In this document: piece by piece, positions 1-12,772 of the stretch
Layout of the letters: every line of letters begins with the position of its first letter
How positions within the stretch are numbered: the first letter of the stretch is position 1
Source: Hyphomicrobiales bacterium
GTDB taxonomy: Bacteria; Pseudomonadota; Alphaproteobacteria; Rhizobiales; Devosiaceae
Length of the DNA stretch: 64,000 bases
Assembly: GCA_004144345.1 (NCBI GenBank)
Contig: SEEL01000015.1
Span: forward strand, 24,213 to 88,212
Direction of reading: 5' to 3'
The notes under the pieces: generated by a model
The model's input: only the letters and a program-made list of their open reading frames with translations
Told to the model about the DNA's origin: nothing
Databases searched by the model: none
Position numbers and translations under genes: made by a program

Positions 1-3000
1 TCGGCCAGCGCCTGGACGTCGCGCCTCGACAGATCGCCCTCCATGTCGGCGGCGGCGAAATAGCGGCGCGAGCGGAGGCACTGGCGCCCATAGGCATCGG
101 CCCGGTCGAACACCACGCCCACACCCTTCACCTCGGGCAGCGTGAAGGCGCCTTGGGGGGCGGCTTCGGGCTTGAGGTCGAGGAAGGAGGTGATGCTGAT
201 CTCGGCGAGATCGACACCGTCGAGCGCGGCGCGCAAATCGGCGTCCTCGACGTAGACTTTCGGGGCTGCCTCGAGCGAGGAACCGATGGTCTTTTCGCGG
301 CGCACGATTTCGAGCGCGCCGTTGACGACCTTGCGGACCTCGCGCACCTTTTCCCACTTTTCGGCCAGCGCCGCGTCGGCCCAATCGGCCGGCAGGTCGG
401 GGAACTGGCGGAGATGCACCGAGACGTCGGCGCCGGAATGGCGTTCTAGCCAGCACTCTTCCATGGTGAAGACGAGGATCGGCGCAAGCCAGGCGGTGAG
501 GCAGTCGAAGACGCGATCGATCACCGTCAGCGCCGCGCGGCGCCGGGTCGAGCTGATCGGGTCGCAATAGAGCACGTCCTTGCGGATGTCGAAGTAGAAG
601 GCCGACAGCTCGACATTCATGAAGTTCGACAGCGCGGCGACGACGCGCTTGTAGTCGTACTGGCCATAGGCCTCGCGGACCAGCGCATCGAACTCGGAGA
701 GGCGATTGAGGATCAGCCGCTCGAGTTCGGGCATGTCGGCGAGCGCCACGGCCTCATCGGCCTTGTAGTGCGCGAGATTGCCGAGCAGCCAGCGCATAGT
801 GTTGCGCAGCTTGCGGTAGGAATCGACCGTGGTGTTGATGATGTCCTTGCCGATGCGGAGGTCGTCGGCATAGTCCGACTGCGCCACCCAGAGGCGAAGG
901 ATATCGGCACCGTATTGCTTGATGATGTCCTGCGGGGCGGTGGTGTTGCCCAGCGATTTCGACATCTTGCGGCCTTCGCCATCGAGCGTGAAGCCGTGCG
1001 TCAGGACGCTCGCATAGGGCGCGTAGCCATTGGTGGCGCAGCTTTCGAGCAGCGAGGAATGGAACCAGCCGCGATGCTGGTCCGAGCCTTCGAGATACAT
1101 GCCGGCCGGGAACTGCAGGTCGGGCCATTTCTGCTTGTTGCGCAGCACCCAGCTATGGGTCGTGCCGGATTCGAACCAGACGTCGAGAATATCGTCGATC
1201 TTGGTCCAGTTGTCCGGATCGGGCACGGCATCGCCGAGGAAGCGCTCCTTGGCGCCCGGCTTGAACCAGGCGTCGGCGCCCTCGTCCTCGAAGGCCTGGC
1301 CGATACGGTGATTGACCTGATCGTCCTTGAGGATCTCGTTGGTTTCGACGTTGTAGAACACGGCGATCGGCACGCCCCAGGCGCGCTGGCGGCTGAGCAC
1401 CCAGTCGGGGCGATCGGCGATCATGGCGCGCAGGCGGTTCTGGCCGGCGTCGGGGTAGAACTTCGTTGCATCGATGGCCGCAAGCGACCGGGCGCGCAGC
1501 GTATCGCCGGCCTTACCCTCGATGTCGCGGTCCATGTAGACGAACCATTGCGGCGTGTTGCGGTAGATGATCGGCTTCTTGGACCGCCAGCTGTGCGGGT
1601 ACTGATGCTTGACGCGGCCGCGGGCCATCATGGCGCCGCGCTCGGCCAGCGCCGTGATGACGCGATTGTTGGCGTCGCCCTTCTTGCCGCTGTCGTCGAT
1701 GACGCGGGCACCATCGAAGCCCGGCGCGTCCTTGGTGTAGAAGCCCGCATCGTCGACCGTGTAGGGGATCGCCGTATCGATGCCGAGCGCCTGCAAATGG
1801 CGTGACGATTCCATCCAGATGCCGAAATCGTCGAGGCCGTGGCCCGGCGCGGTGTGGACGAAGCCCGTACCGGCATCATCGGTGACATGCTCGCCTTCGA
1901 GCAGTGGCACTTCGAAGGTGTAGCCACCGGCGAGCCCACGGAGGGGATGTGATAAGGTAATCTCGGCGAGGTCGGCTGGTGTCACGTCGCTGAGGCGGGT
2001 GAAGGCTCCGACCTTGGCCTTCGCAAAGGTGTCCGCTGCCAGCTTGTCGGCGAGCACGTATTTCTCGCCCTTGGCAGCCCAGTTGCCCTCGGGTGCCTCG
2101 GTAACTTCGTAGAGGCCGTACGCAATCTTGTTGGAGTATGAAACCGCGCGGTTGGCAGGGATCGTCCACGGAGTTGTTGTCCAGATGACTACGCTCGCGG
2201 CGTCCAACTGTGACCGATAGTTTGAGAGTTCGCGACCTTTGGCGTCCGCTTCCTGGTCAGCCTTCGCACCGGCACCCACGACTGGCCCTCCACGCCAGAG
2301 CAGTGCACCGGAAGAATGGATCGGGAACTTCACCCAGATGGTGTCGCTCTCGTAGTCGGCATATTCGATCTCGGCTTCGGCCAGCGCCGTGCGTTCGACC
2401 ACCGACCACATCACGGGCTTCGAGCCGCGATAGAGCTGGCCGCTGCTCGCGAGCTTGTGCAGTTCGCGCGCGATCTGCGCTTCGGCATCGAAGCTCATCG
2501 TCAGATAGGGGTCGGACCAATCGCCGATGACGCCGAGGCGCTTGAACTCCTCGCGCTGGGTGTCGACCCAGTATTGCGCGAAGGTGCGGCACTCGGCGCG
2601 GAATTCGTTGATCTCGACCTTGGACTTGTCCTGGCCCTTGGCGCGGTACTTTTCCTCGATCTTCCATTCGATCGGCAGGCCGTGGCAGTCCCAGCCCGGC
2701 ACATAGGCCGAGTTGTAGCCGAGCATGGTCTTGGAGCGGGTCACCAGATCCTTGAGGATCTTGTTGAGCGCGTGGCCGATGTGGATGTTGCCATTGGCGT
2801 AGGGCGGGCCGTCATGCAGCGTGAACAGCGGCTTGCCCTCGCCCGCCTGGCGCTGCTTGCCGTAAAGGTCCATGTCCTGCCAGCGCTTGAGCCAGAGCGG
2901 CTCGCGGTCCGGCAGGCCAGCGCGCATCGGGAATTCGGTCTCGGGCAGGAACAGGGTCGCGGAATAATCCGTCTCGGCCGCGGCCTTGGGCGTATCGGTC

Positions 3001-3002
3001 AT
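1..3002 (-). CDS. ileS: Isoleucyl-tRNA synthetase, 3' end truncated by window edge
   Basis: Reverse-strand translation from ATG at 3002 reads [50 protein letters not shown]...[24 protein letters not shown] (HIGH motif); [11 protein letters not shown] near 960-1000. Absent from ORF track because it runs off the window. Confidence 0.95.
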   Translation of the reverse strand, partial: MTDTPKAAAETDYSATLFLPETEFPMRAGLPDREPLWLKRWQDMDLYGKQRQAGEGKPLFTLHDGPPYANGNIHIGHALNKILKDLVTRSKTMLGYNSAYVPGWDCHGLPIEWKIEEKYRAKGQDKSKVEINEFRAECRTFAQYWVDTQREEFKRLGVIGDWSDPYLTMSFDAEAQIARELHKLASSGQLYRGSKPVMWSVVERTALAEAEIEYADYESDTIWVKFPIHSSGALLWRGGPVVGAGAKADQEADAKGRELSNYRSQLDAASVVIWTTTPWTIPANRAVSYSNKIAYGLYEVTEAPEGNWAAKGEKYVLADKLAADTFAKAKVGAFTRLSDVTPADLAEITLSHPLRGLAGGYTFEVPLLEGEHVTDDAGTGFVHTAPGHGLDDFGIWMESSRHLQALGIDTAIPYTVDDAGFYTKDAPGFDGARVIDDSGKKGDANNRVITALAERGAMMARGRVKHQYPHSWRSKKPIIYRNTPQWFVYMDRDIEGKAGDTLRARSLAAIDATKFYPDAGQNRLRAMIADRPDWVLSRQRAWGVPIAVFYNVETNEILKDDQVNHRIGQAFEDEGADAWFKPGAKERFLGDAVPDPDNWTKIDDILDVWFESGTTHSWVLRNKQKWPDLQFPAGMYLEGSDQHRGWFHSSLLESCATNGYAPYASVLTHGFTLDGEGRKMSKSLGNTTAPQDIIKQYGADILRLWVAQSDYADDLRIGKDIINTTVDSYRKLRNTMRWLLGNLAHYKADEAVALADMPELERLILNRLSEFDALVREAYGQYDYKRVVAALSNFMNVELSAFYFDIRKDVLYCDPISSTRRRAALTVIDRVFDCLTAWLAPILVFTMEECWLERHSGADVSVHLRQFPDLPADWADAALAEKWEKVREVRKVVNGALEIVRREKTIGSSLEAAPKVYVEDADLRAALDGVDLAEISITSFLDLKPEAAPQGAFTLPEVKGVGVVFDRADAYGRQCLRSRRYFAAADMEGDLSRRDVQALA

Positions 3003-3079
3003 TTTGGGCTCTAAAGCGGGAATTGCGGGCCTTTTAGCGACAAAGACCGGCTGGGGCAAAGGCTGATTGGGCCGAGCGG

Positions 3080-4054
3080 TTACTCGAAGAAGCCCAGCGT
3101 CTTGTCGAGATCGCCAAGGGAACCGCACTGGCCGAGGGCTTCGCGGGCCTTGCGGCTGTCGCGGCCGATGGCGGCGATCAGTTCGTCGAGGCCCTTGTAG
3201 ATCTCCTGGCCGCGAATGTGGCCGATCAGCGCGATTTCGAGGTGCCGGCCGTAAATATCGGCGTCGAAATCGAACAGGAAGGTCTCGAAGGGCGGCAATT
3301 CATTGTTGAACATGGGCTTGCCGTAGCTCGCCACGCCATCGAGCAGCTTTTCGCCGAGCCGCGCCCGCACCGCATAGACGCCCTGGGCCAGCGAGAAGCC
3401 GGAATTGGTGGCGATATTGGCGGTGGGGAAGCCCAGCAGCCGGCCGCGCTGGTCGCCCTTGATGACTTCGCCACCGAAGAACCAGTGGTAGCCGAGCATG
3501 CCATTGGCGTCGCGCACGTCGCCCACCGTCAGGGCCGCGCGGATGCGGGAGGACGAGACCGGCTCCTCCCCTTGCGGCAGGAGATCGAGGATATCGACGG
3601 TGAAGCCATGGACGGCGCCCGAGGCGCGCAGGAAATCCGGGGTGCCGCGGCGATTGTGCCCGAAATGGAAATCGGCGCCGACCACGACGCCGGAGGCGCG
3701 GAGCGCCCGGACGAGGAAGCGGTCGACGAAATCCTCAGCGGTGACCATGCTGAGATCGCGCGAAAACGGCATCAGCACGATGCCGTCGAGGCCGAGCGCC
3801 GCCGCTAGCCGCGCCTTGATATCGGGCGGGGTAAGCCGGAACATGAAGGGCTTCGGCGCGAAGACGTCGCGCGGATGCGGCTCGAAGGTTAGCATGACGG
3901 CCGGGGCATTGCGGGCCCTCGCCTGCGCCTTCAGCCGCTCGATGACGGTCTGATGCCCACGGTGGACGCCATCGAACGAGCCGATGGCAACAACGGCGCC
4001 CTTGAGCGCCTCGGGCACCCTGTCGAGCCCGTCGAGCCGATAAAAACTGGTCAC
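3080..4054 (-). CDS. ribF: Bifunctional riboflavin kinase/FAD synthetase
   Basis: 324 aa; [11 protein letters not shown] nucleotidyltransferase motif and [11 protein letters not shown] riboflavin kinase motif. Confidence 0.95.
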   Translation of the reverse strand: MTSFYRLDGLDRVPEALKGAVVAIGSFDGVHRGHQTVIERLKAQARARNAPAVMLTFEPHPRDVFAPKPFMFRLTPPDIKARLAAALGLDGIVLMPFSRDLSMVTAEDFVDRFLVRALRASGVVVGADFHFGHNRRGTPDFLRASGAVHGFTVDILDLLPQGEEPVSSSRIRAALTVGDVRDANGMLGYHWFFGGEVIKGDQRGRLLGFPTANIATNSGFSLAQGVYAVRARLGEKLLDGVASYGKPMFNNELPPFETFLFDFDADIYGRHLEIALIGHIRGQEIYKGLDELIAAIGRDSRKAREALGQCGSLGDLDKTLGFFE

Positions 4055-4100
4055 GCCTGATCCCAGCGTTGGAGATGGCCGCTATATCGCAACCCTGCCC

Positions 4101-4946
4101 TCACCATGCAAGGCGGGGCATGAAGGCCTTGAGCCGGGCGCCGCTGGGCGCGACCAGCGCCCGGATGGCGTCCGGGTCCGGCGAGCCGAAGGCGTCGAGT
4201 TCGCCGGCATGAATGGAGCCGGTGACGAACAGCAGATCGAGCCCGGCATTGGCGGCGCCGATGGCATCGGTGCGTACGCTATCGCCGATGGCGAGGATGC
4301 GACCCCGATCGAGCGAGCGGCCGGCGACCTTTTCCGCCACCAGCAGGGCTTCGTCATAGATCGGGCGATAGGGTTTGCCGGCCATGTGGATCATGCCGCC
4401 GCGCGCCTCGTAAAGATCGGCCAGCGCGCCGCCGCAATAGATCAACTGGTCGCCATGTTCGACGACGCGATCGGGATTGGCGCAGATCATCGGCAGCTTG
4501 CGGGCAAGCCAGGTGGTGATGCGGTCGCTGTAATCGTCGGGCGTCTGGTCGTCATTGTCGAGATCGGTGACGATAACGGCCCGGGCGTCCTCGGGGGCGC
4601 CCAAGGTAATGTCGAGCCCCTCGAACAGGCCGTCATTTTCTTCCGCCGGTCCTACGTAATGCAGGGTCTGGCCGCGATAGGGGACGAGCATGGCGCGGGT
4701 CACGTCGCCGGAGGAGACCACTGCGTCATAGGCTTCGACGGGGACGGCGAGATCGTCGAGCATGTCGATGATGTCGGGCGACGGGCGCGGCGCGTTGGTG
4801 ATGAGCACGACCCTGCCCCCGGCCTCGCGGAAGCGGCACAGCGCGTCGACGGCGGCCGGATGCGCGGCGACGCCATTGTGCACGACGCCCCAGACGTCGG
4901 ACAGAATGGCATCGTAATTGCCGGCGATGGTTGATAGCGACGACAT
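4101..4946 (-). CDS. HAD-superfamily class IIA hydrolase
   Basis: 281 aa; DAILSDVWGVVHNG, ITNAPR, AIGDSVRTDAIGAANAG motifs. Confidence 0.85.
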   Translation of the reverse strand: MSSLSTIAGNYDAILSDVWGVVHNGVAAHPAAVDALCRFREAGGRVVLITNAPRPSPDIIDMLDDLAVPVEAYDAVVSSGDVTRAMLVPYRGQTLHYVGPAEENDGLFEGLDITLGAPEDARAVIVTDLDNDDQTPDDYSDRITTWLARKLPMICANPDRVVEHGDQLIYCGGALADLYEARGGMIHMAGKPYRPIYDEALLVAEKVAGRSLDRGRILAIGDSVRTDAIGAANAGLDLLFVTGSIHAGELDAFGSPDPDAIRALVAPSGARLKAFMPRLAW

Positions 4947-4951
4947 GGGTA

Positions 4952-6163
4952 TCAGGCTCCGGCGCGAACGGCCTGCGCGGGGCGGTCGAGCTGCAGATCG
5001 GGGCGCACGGGACCGGGACCGGCAATATGCGGTCCCTGCGCCAGTGTCACGCCGTCCTCGAACATCTGCAGCAATTGCTGCTCGTCGATAACGCCCGCTG
5101 CGACCAGTTCGATCCCGAAGCGGCGGCCATAGGCGGCGACGTCGGAGGCATGGAAATCGGTAAAGGTGGCGGGCGAGCGGAGGAAGCGCGTCGCATCGAT
5201 ACGCACGCTCTTGAAGCCGAGCCCCTGCATTTCGGCGTAGTCCACGCGCAGCGACGTGGCGGCGGCGAGCGAGAGCGTGACGCCCATCTTGCCGATGGCC
5301 GCGAGCGAGGCGCGTTCCTTGGCGTTGAGCGCCTTGAACTCGGGCTGCTCGATGACGAAGCAGAGCGAGCCGACGATGGCGCGGTTGGCATCGAGCGCCG
5401 CCAGCACGAGATCGACCGCCTTGGCGCTGCCGAGCGTGGCGCGCGACAGCGGCATGTGCAGCGCCACCGGGGCACCCCCAGTGCGGGCGCGGCGAGCGAT
5501 GACGATGGCCTCGTCGATGCCTTCGGATTCGAGCCGGGCGACGACATCCTCGCCGCCATGGCGCGGCATGAAATCGGGCCGGTCGGCCAATTCGCCATCC
5601 TCGAGCACGAGGCGCGGCACGAGATCATAGGCATGGGGTTTGCGCTGCGGCAGCGAGACGATGGGCTCGATGTGGAAGACGACGCGGTTGTCCTCCACCG
5701 CCTGGCGCAGCATTTCGAGCGGAATGACCGGCTCGGGCATGTTGTCGGGATCGGCGACCGGCGCGGGCGGCGTGCGCTCCTCATCGACGATGCGGCGGCG
5801 CTCTTCGAGCTCGGCGACAGTCTCGGTGACCTGGCGGACGACGGCGCCAAGCACCGAGAGATCGGCCTCGACCGCTTCGAGCCGCGGCCCGGCCTTCAGT
5901 TCAGTGAGCGCATTGATGCGCTGGCTCAGCACCGACCCGGCCTGCGCATCGGTGGAAAGGAGCCGCGACAGATCCTCGACGGCCTTTTCCAGCCGCTGTT
6001 CGGCGCGGCGGCGCACCTGCCGCTCGACCAGAACGATGGCGACACAGCCGAAGGCGATGGCCGTCACCACCGCTTCGATAGGGGTGAAGGTCAGCCCAAA
6101 ATAGGCGGCAGCGGCCACGCCCAGCGCGGAAAGTGCGATGAACACATAAACCAGGCCCTGCAA
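4952..6163 (-). CDS. Membrane-anchored coiled-coil protein with degenerate EAL domain (TipF-like architecture)
   Basis: 403 aa; two N-terminal hydrophobic segments, coiled-coil-like region, C-terminal EAL-like fold (VFHIEPIVSLPQRKPHAYDLVPRL...) with EAL replaced by YDL. Confidence 0.7.
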   Translation of the reverse strand: MQGLVYVFIALSALGVAAAAYFGLTFTPIEAVVTAIAFGCVAIVLVERQVRRRAEQRLEKAVEDLSRLLSTDAQAGSVLSQRINALTELKAGPRLEAVEADLSVLGAVVRQVTETVAELEERRRIVDEERTPPAPVADPDNMPEPVIPLEMLRQAVEDNRVVFHIEPIVSLPQRKPHAYDLVPRLVLEDGELADRPDFMPRHGGEDVVARLESEGIDEAIVIARRARTGGAPVALHMPLSRATLGSAKAVDLVLAALDANRAIVGSLCFVIEQPEFKALNAKERASLAAIGKMGVTLSLAAATSLRVDYAEMQGLGFKSVRIDATRFLRSPATFTDFHASDVAAYGRRFGIELVAAGVIDEQQLLQMFEDGVTLAQGPHIAGPGPVRPDLQLDRPAQAVRAGA

Positions 6164-6297
6164 GGCTTCGCCGCTCCCTCAGATTCGCTTGGCAGGCTGC
6201 ACAATAGGCTGCCGACGAGGCCGGTCCAAACGGATTATTTACCCTAAAAGGTCAACATCCCCCGTGAGTAAAGCGTCCTCCTCCGAGTCCGACTTCC

Positions 6298-6972
6298 ATG
6301 ACTGAGCCCAATCTGACCCACGCCGACCTGCCGCCGCGTCTGTTGCTGATCGATGGCGGCCGCCAGTTGCAGGCGCGTATCGCCGCGTCGCTGGCGGCGG
6401 AGTTTGAAGCGGCGCCCGTCGTGGTGGAGATCACGGCCGGCCGGTCGGCGCTCGATCTGCTGCGCACCTCGACCTTCGACGCCATCGTCGCCGACCTCGA
6501 TGCGCTTGCCGACATTTCCGACCGCGCCGACGACAGGATCGGCCGCCTCGCCCGGGCCTCGTCCGGCGCGCTGGTGATCGTGCTTTCCGCCGACGCGGGC
6601 ATTTCGGTGGCGCTGGCCGCGATGCGCGCCGGTGCCCATGACTGCATCGGCAAGGCGATCGACGGGCCGCGGCTGACGACGCTGATCGGTGAGCTCGCCC
6701 GCCGGCACGGCAAGGCGCGCTGCCTGACTCGCAATTTGCCGCCGATGGAACCGGCTGCCCCGGTGACCCAATTGGCGGCGCCCAGCATTCCCAACATGCG
6801 CGACCTGGTGATGCCGATGTGGCGGCAGGAGCAGCGCATCATCGAAGAAGCGATCCAGCAATTCGCCGGCAATGTGGCCCTCGCCGCCGCCGCCCTCGAA
6901 CTCAGCCCCTCGACGATCTACCGCAAGCGCCAGGCCTGGGCCGAAATGGACGATCGCCGCGGCGCGGCGTGA
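6298..6972 (+). CDS. Response-regulator-like receiver protein with C-terminal Fis-type HTH
   Basis: 224 aa; LLLIDGG...DAIVADLDAL...GALVIVLSADAGISVALAAMRAGAHDCIGK; C-term NVALAAAALELSPSTIYRKRQAW. Confidence 0.75.
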   Translation: MTEPNLTHADLPPRLLLIDGGRQLQARIAASLAAEFEAAPVVVEITAGRSALDLLRTSTFDAIVADLDALADISDRADDRIGRLARASSGALVIVLSADAGISVALAAMRAGAHDCIGKAIDGPRLTTLIGELARRHGKARCLTRNLPPMEPAAPVTQLAAPSIPNMRDLVMPMWRQEQRIIEEAIQQFAGNVALAAAALELSPSTIYRKRQAWAEMDDRRGAA

Positions 6973-6976
6973 GGGA

Positions 6977-8428
6977 TCAGGGCGAGGGTTCGCGAATGGC
7001 GAGCCAGGTGGATCCGCCAAACCGTCTGGTGGCGTTCCAGCTACCGCCGAGCGTCTCCGTCAGTTGCTTAATGTACCGGGCATCGACCGATAAATCGGCG
7101 ACGAACAACCGCGCGCCTTCAGGCAGCGCTGATCCCAGCTTGCCCGGATCGGTCTCGGTCAGGTCACATGCTGGCGATTGGTCGAGATAGTATCGCACTG
7201 AAGACGCCTGGTACGGCTCGAGCACAATCAGGCAATCGCCCGTCGTCATCTGGTAGTTCAGGTCCTCACCCAGCGCCCGGACGTTCTGGCCGTTCCTCGA
7301 GGCACTATCGGACGCGCCGGCGGGCACCAGCCACATCGTGAGCAGCGCCGTGACGGCGGCGAGGGCGACACGGCCGCGCTCGGCAAGTTCCGCGTAGCCG
7401 ATCGCGGTAAGCACGAGCAGCGCCGGCAGGCAGCAGATCAGATAGCGCGACACGAACAGAGGCATGATCGTGAGCGAAATGACGATGGCCGCCGCCCAGG
7501 GGCCGAACGCCGAGGCTAGCAGGATCGGAGCGGAGATCGACCGCGGCACCGGCTTATCACCGCCCAGTAAGCGGCTGGGCGCCACCTGCCGCTTGAACCA
7601 GAAGAGGAATGAGACAAGGCAGCCGAGGATGACAAAGGCAAACTGGAGCCAGCTGCCACTGATTTGCGCCAACCCGGCAAAGGGCGTCATCCCCTGCAGC
7701 GGCGGAATCCAGAAGCCGTTTTCCCGGAGGTCGCGCGCAACCCCGAGGGTGATGAACAACCAGGGCGTGAAGAGAAGGAAGGCGGCAGCGAACGCGGCGA
7801 TGCAGCCGAGGATTGCCCTCATGCCCGCTCGCTTTGCGATGAGCACGATAACGGACATGCCGCCCAAGGACAGCCAGCTCAGGGCACCGAAGGGCTGGCT
7901 GTAGAGTAGCGCAACGCCGCCGAGCGCGATGACCGCAGCCCTGCCCAGCGTCGGCTTAGCGACATAGGAGATGGAGGCCGCCGTGGTCAGCGCCGCGGCG
8001 AACATCAGCAGCGAGTACATTCGCGCTTCCTGCGAATAGTAGATCGCAAAGCTGGAGAGCGCGACAAGGATGGCGCCGATGAAACCAGCATGGCGTCCGG
8101 CCGACAGGGAGCCGAGCCAATAGACGGCAGGTATCGCCAAGGCGCCAAAGATTGCCGCGGGCAAGCGAAGGACCCATTCGTCCTCGCCGAGCAGCGACAC
8201 GGCGAGCGCGGTGAAGATGTTGTATCCGGGAGGGTAAGTATCGCTGGCCGTCTCCAACACAGCATTCACGACGCCGTTTCGCGTCTGCATCCACGTCACG
8301 GCCTCGTCCAGCCAAAGGCTGTCGAAGCCGAGGCCTCGCAAGCGAAGTGCGGCGCCGAAGGCCGTGATCAGCACGACCGCCAGAACGACATGCGTTCGGG
8401 CGACTGGCGGCGCAACCCGTCCCGTCAT
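6977..8428 (-). CDS. GT39/PMT-like membrane glycosyltransferase
   Basis: Polytopic; GFDSLWLDEAVTWMQTRNG and DTYPPGYNIFTAL typical of this class; ORF in track begins at 8599 but the ATG at 8428 (MTGRVAPPVARTHVVLAVVL) fits and avoids overlapping the upstream gene. Confidence 0.75.
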   Translation of the reverse strand: MTGRVAPPVARTHVVLAVVLITAFGAALRLRGLGFDSLWLDEAVTWMQTRNGVVNAVLETASDTYPPGYNIFTALAVSLLGEDEWVLRLPAAIFGALAIPAVYWLGSLSAGRHAGFIGAILVALSSFAIYYSQEARMYSLLMFAAALTTAASISYVAKPTLGRAAVIALGGVALLYSQPFGALSWLSLGGMSVIVLIAKRAGMRAILGCIAAFAAAFLLFTPWLFITLGVARDLRENGFWIPPLQGMTPFAGLAQISGSWLQFAFVILGCLVSFLFWFKRQVAPSRLLGGDKPVPRSISAPILLASAFGPWAAAIVISLTIMPLFVSRYLICCLPALLVLTAIGYAELAERGRVALAAVTALLTMWLVPAGASDSASRNGQNVRALGEDLNYQMTTGDCLIVLEPYQASSVRYYLDQSPACDLTETDPGKLGSALPEGARLFVADLSVDARYIKQLTETLGGSWNATRRFGGSTWLAIREPSP

Positions 8429-8454
8429 TGTTTTGTTCCCCACGGCGAGGGCCG

Positions 8455-9603
8455 TCACCGCCAGGTGAAGACCTTGGTCACCGAGTAGTTGAAGACCACG
8501 CTCATCAGGACGCCTGCGAAGCCGGCGATCCAGAGGCTGTGGTCGATGACGTAGATCCAGTTGGCGACCGAGACGTTGGCGATCGCGCCGAACGAGCACA
8601 CCGCATAGAAGGTCAGGAGGCCCGTGAAATAGCGCCAGCCGCGCAGCTTGCGGTTGGCGTAGGTCAGCTCGTTGTTGAGCATGAAATTGAAGGTCATGGC
8701 GACGATTGTCGCGCTGAGCTGGGCCCAGAAGAAGTTGAAGCCGAGCAGCGCCGAGGTGGCCCAGAGCGTTCCCATATGGACGAAGACGCCGAGGCCGCCG
8801 ACGAGGCCGAACAGCAGGAAGCTGGCCGGCAGGAGGCCGCCCGTCAGCTTGCTCAGCACGAGGCCGAGGAACTGCACGACGACCAGCGAGCTCATCTTGC
8901 TTTCGCCGGCATGGCGCGGGCGGAAAGTGTAGGGCACTTCGCCGAGGCGCAATTCCGTGCCGCGGCGGGCGCGGGCCCGGCCGGCGGAGACGATGATATC
9001 GAGCAGGATCTTGAAGCCTTCGCTCGACAGCGAGGGCGCGATCTCGTCGAACACGTCGCGGCGCATCAGGAAGAAGCCGCTCATCGGGTCGGAGAGCGCC
9101 TTGCCTGTCACGAGGCCCGAGAGCCGGGTGGCGAAGCGGCTGCCCGCCTCGCGGGCCTTGCTGAGCCCCTCGCCCACTGCGCCAGCTCCGGCATAGCGCG
9201 TGCCTACCACGACGTGGTCGCCGGCCAGGGCCTTGTCGAGCATTTGCGGCAGGATGCGCTCATCATGCTGGTGGTCGGCGTCGATGACGGCGAAATAGGG
9301 GGCGGCGCTGGCCGAAATGCCCTCGATCACGGCCGAGCTCAGGCCGCGGCGGCCAATCCGGTGGATGCAGCGCACATTGGCGTGGCGGCGGGCCAGATCC
9401 TTGACCACGGCGGCAGTGCCATCGGGCGAATTGTCGTCGACGACGATGAATTCAAACGGAATATCGCCCAACGCCGTGCTGACGAGGTCAAACAGGGACA
9501 CGACATTGTCGCGCTCGTTGAACGTCGGAACGATGACGGCCAGCTGCGGGGAATTCCAGATCTGCTGGGCCGTGAAGGCCTTGGGGTCGAGTTCGACGGT
9601 CAA
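8455..9603 (-). CDS. GT2 glycosyltransferase (dolichol-phosphate mannosyltransferase-like) fused to GtrA domain
   Basis: 382 aa; VIVPTFNERDNV...VVDDNSPDGTAAV; C-terminal four-helix GtrA-like membrane domain. Confidence 0.88.
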   Translation of the reverse strand: MTVELDPKAFTAQQIWNSPQLAVIVPTFNERDNVVSLFDLVSTALGDIPFEFIVVDDNSPDGTAAVVKDLARRHANVRCIHRIGRRGLSSAVIEGISASAAPYFAVIDADHQHDERILPQMLDKALAGDHVVVGTRYAGAGAVGEGLSKAREAGSRFATRLSGLVTGKALSDPMSGFFLMRRDVFDEIAPSLSSEGFKILLDIIVSAGRARARRGTELRLGEVPYTFRPRHAGESKMSSLVVVQFLGLVLSKLTGGLLPASFLLFGLVGGLGVFVHMGTLWATSALLGFNFFWAQLSATIVAMTFNFMLNNELTYANRKLRGWRYFTGLLTFYAVCSFGAIANVSVANWIYVIDHSLWIAGFAGVLMSVVFNYSVTKVFTWR

Positions 9604-9707
9604 AACAAGAGGTCCGCTGTTTTCGGTTGGCGCCCAATATCGCGCCGGGGCTCAAATCCGCAAGGGCATGGAGCGTTCCGTCCCCGCAAGAGCCTGCATG
9701 GCGCGTC

Positions 9708-9736
9708 TTGACTCGATTTGGACCCCCTCCTATATC
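9708..9736 (+). promoter_or_regulatory. Putative sigma70-like promoter of groESL
   Basis: TTGACT (9708-9713), 17-nt spacer, TATATC (9731-9736), immediately upstream of CIRCE. Confidence 0.65.
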
Positions 9737-9748
9737 CCCCAACACCTG

Positions 9749-9775
9749 TTAGCACTCGGCAATCCAGAGTGCTAA
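9749..9775 (+). promoter_or_regulatory. CIRCE element (HrcA operator)
   Basis: TTAGCACTC-N9-GAGTGCTAA, perfect match to consensus. Confidence 0.97.
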
Positions 9776-9809
9776 CAGCCGGATTTCAAAGGATTCCATA
9801 GGAGCAATC

Positions 9810-10097
9810 ATGGCATTCCGTCCCCTGCACGACCGCGTGGTCGTTCGCCGCGTCGATGGCGAAGAAAAGACCGCTGGCGGCATCATCATCCCCGATACCG
9901 CCAAAGAGAAGCCCTCCGAGGGCGTGATCGAGGCCGTGGGCCCGGGCGCCCGCGACGAGAGCGGCAAGATCGTGGCGCTCGACGTCAAGGTCGGTGACCG
10001 CGTCCTGTTCGGCAAGTGGAGCGGCACGGAAGTGAAGCTCGACGGCAAGGACCTGCTGATCATGAAGGAAACCGACATCATGGGCGTGATCGGCTGA
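9810..10097 (+). CDS. groES: Co-chaperonin GroES
   Basis: 95 aa; [35 protein letters not shown]. Confidence 0.98.
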   Translation: MAFRPLHDRVVVRRVDGEEKTAGGIIIPDTAKEKPSEGVIEAVGPGARDESGKIVALDVKVGDRVLFGKWSGTEVKLDGKDLLIMKETDIMGVIG

Positions 10098-10126
10098 GCC
10101 GAACCGTCTCTGATTCCCAACCTTAA

Positions 10127-11779
<1,653 letters not shown>

Positions 11780-11903
11780 GGAAGTCCCTACCCCCACGCT
11801 TCAAGCTTGCTGGGCCGGTCAAGCCGGCCCAGATGGTGGCATGGACTTCCAAGGTCCGCACCAGACAGCTTAGTCCAGACTTCCCAGTCACGGACTTCGA
11901 TCA

Positions 11904-11934
11904 GGGCGCAGATGGCAACATCTGCGCCCTTTTT
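11904..11934 (+). terminator. Rho-independent terminator downstream of groESL
   Basis: GGGCGCAGATG-GCAA-CATCTGCGCCC followed by TTTTT. Confidence 0.93.
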
Positions 11935-11994
11935 GTTGGGCGGAGAATTAGCGCACGGCAGGACACAGCGCCTAGCGCCGGCCGACGGCTTTCC

Positions 11995-12744
11995 CTAGCG
12001 GAAGAAGATCAGCTTGATGGCCAGGGCCAGCGAGATGACCACGACCAGCGGGCGGATCAGCTTGGCGCCATAGCGGATGCCGGTGCGGGCACCGAGATAG
12101 CCGCCGATCAACTGGCCCACGGCCATGGCGCCCGCTGCCGCCCAGACGACATCGCCCGAGGGGATGAAGAGCGCCAGCGCACCGAGATTGGACGCGAGGT
12201 TGAGGATCTTGGTGTTGCCCGCGGCGCGGGTGACGCCAAGCCCGAACAGGGCCACGAAGCCCATGGTGAGGAACGAGCCCGTGCCGGGGCCGAAGATGCC
12301 GTCATAGAAGCCGACGATGAGGCCCATCAGCGGCACGAACAGCTCGAAGCGCAGCCGCGAATGCTTGTCCTTGTCGCTCAGGGCCGGGGCGAACAGGAAG
12401 TAGAGCGCGATCGGCACGAGCGCGATGGGCACCGCGACCTGCAGCACGGACGTATCGATCTGCTTGATCAGCGACGCGCCGACAAAGGCCGCGGCGAAGG
12501 TCGCGACAATCGCCACCAGCAGCGCCCGCAGCGAGACGAAGCCGCCGCGCCAATAGGTGAGCGCCGCCGCACCCGTGCCGATCACCGACTGCACTTTGTT
12601 GGTGCCGAGGGCCGCGACCGGCGGCACACCGGCGGCGAGCAGAGCCGGCAGCGCGATGAGACCGCCGCCGCCGGCGATCGCATCGACGAAGCCGGCCAGC
12701 AGGCCGGCGCCGCCCAGTGCTACAAGGACCATCGGATCTAGCAT
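11995..12744 (-). CDS. TauE/SafE-family sulfite exporter/permease
   Basis: 249 aa polytopic; GFVDAIAGGGGLIALPALL and GFYDGIFGPGTGSFL repeats. Confidence 0.88.
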   Translation of the reverse strand: MLDPMVLVALGGAGLLAGFVDAIAGGGGLIALPALLAAGVPPVAALGTNKVQSVIGTGAAALTYWRGGFVSLRALLVAIVATFAAAFVGASLIKQIDTSVLQVAVPIALVPIALYFLFAPALSDKDKHSRLRFELFVPLMGLIVGFYDGIFGPGTGSFLTMGFVALFGLGVTRAAGNTKILNLASNLGALALFIPSGDVVWAAAGAMAVGQLIGGYLGARTGIRYGAKLIRPLVVVISLALAIKLIFFR

Positions 12745-12772
12745 CAGCAGAGGTCCTGGCGCGGCAAGTGGA

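Noticed and set aside
1-3002. Apparent fragmentation of ileS into short ORFs
   Set aside because: The short ORFs are other frames; the true frame reads through wherever checked and is missing from the track only because it exits the window.
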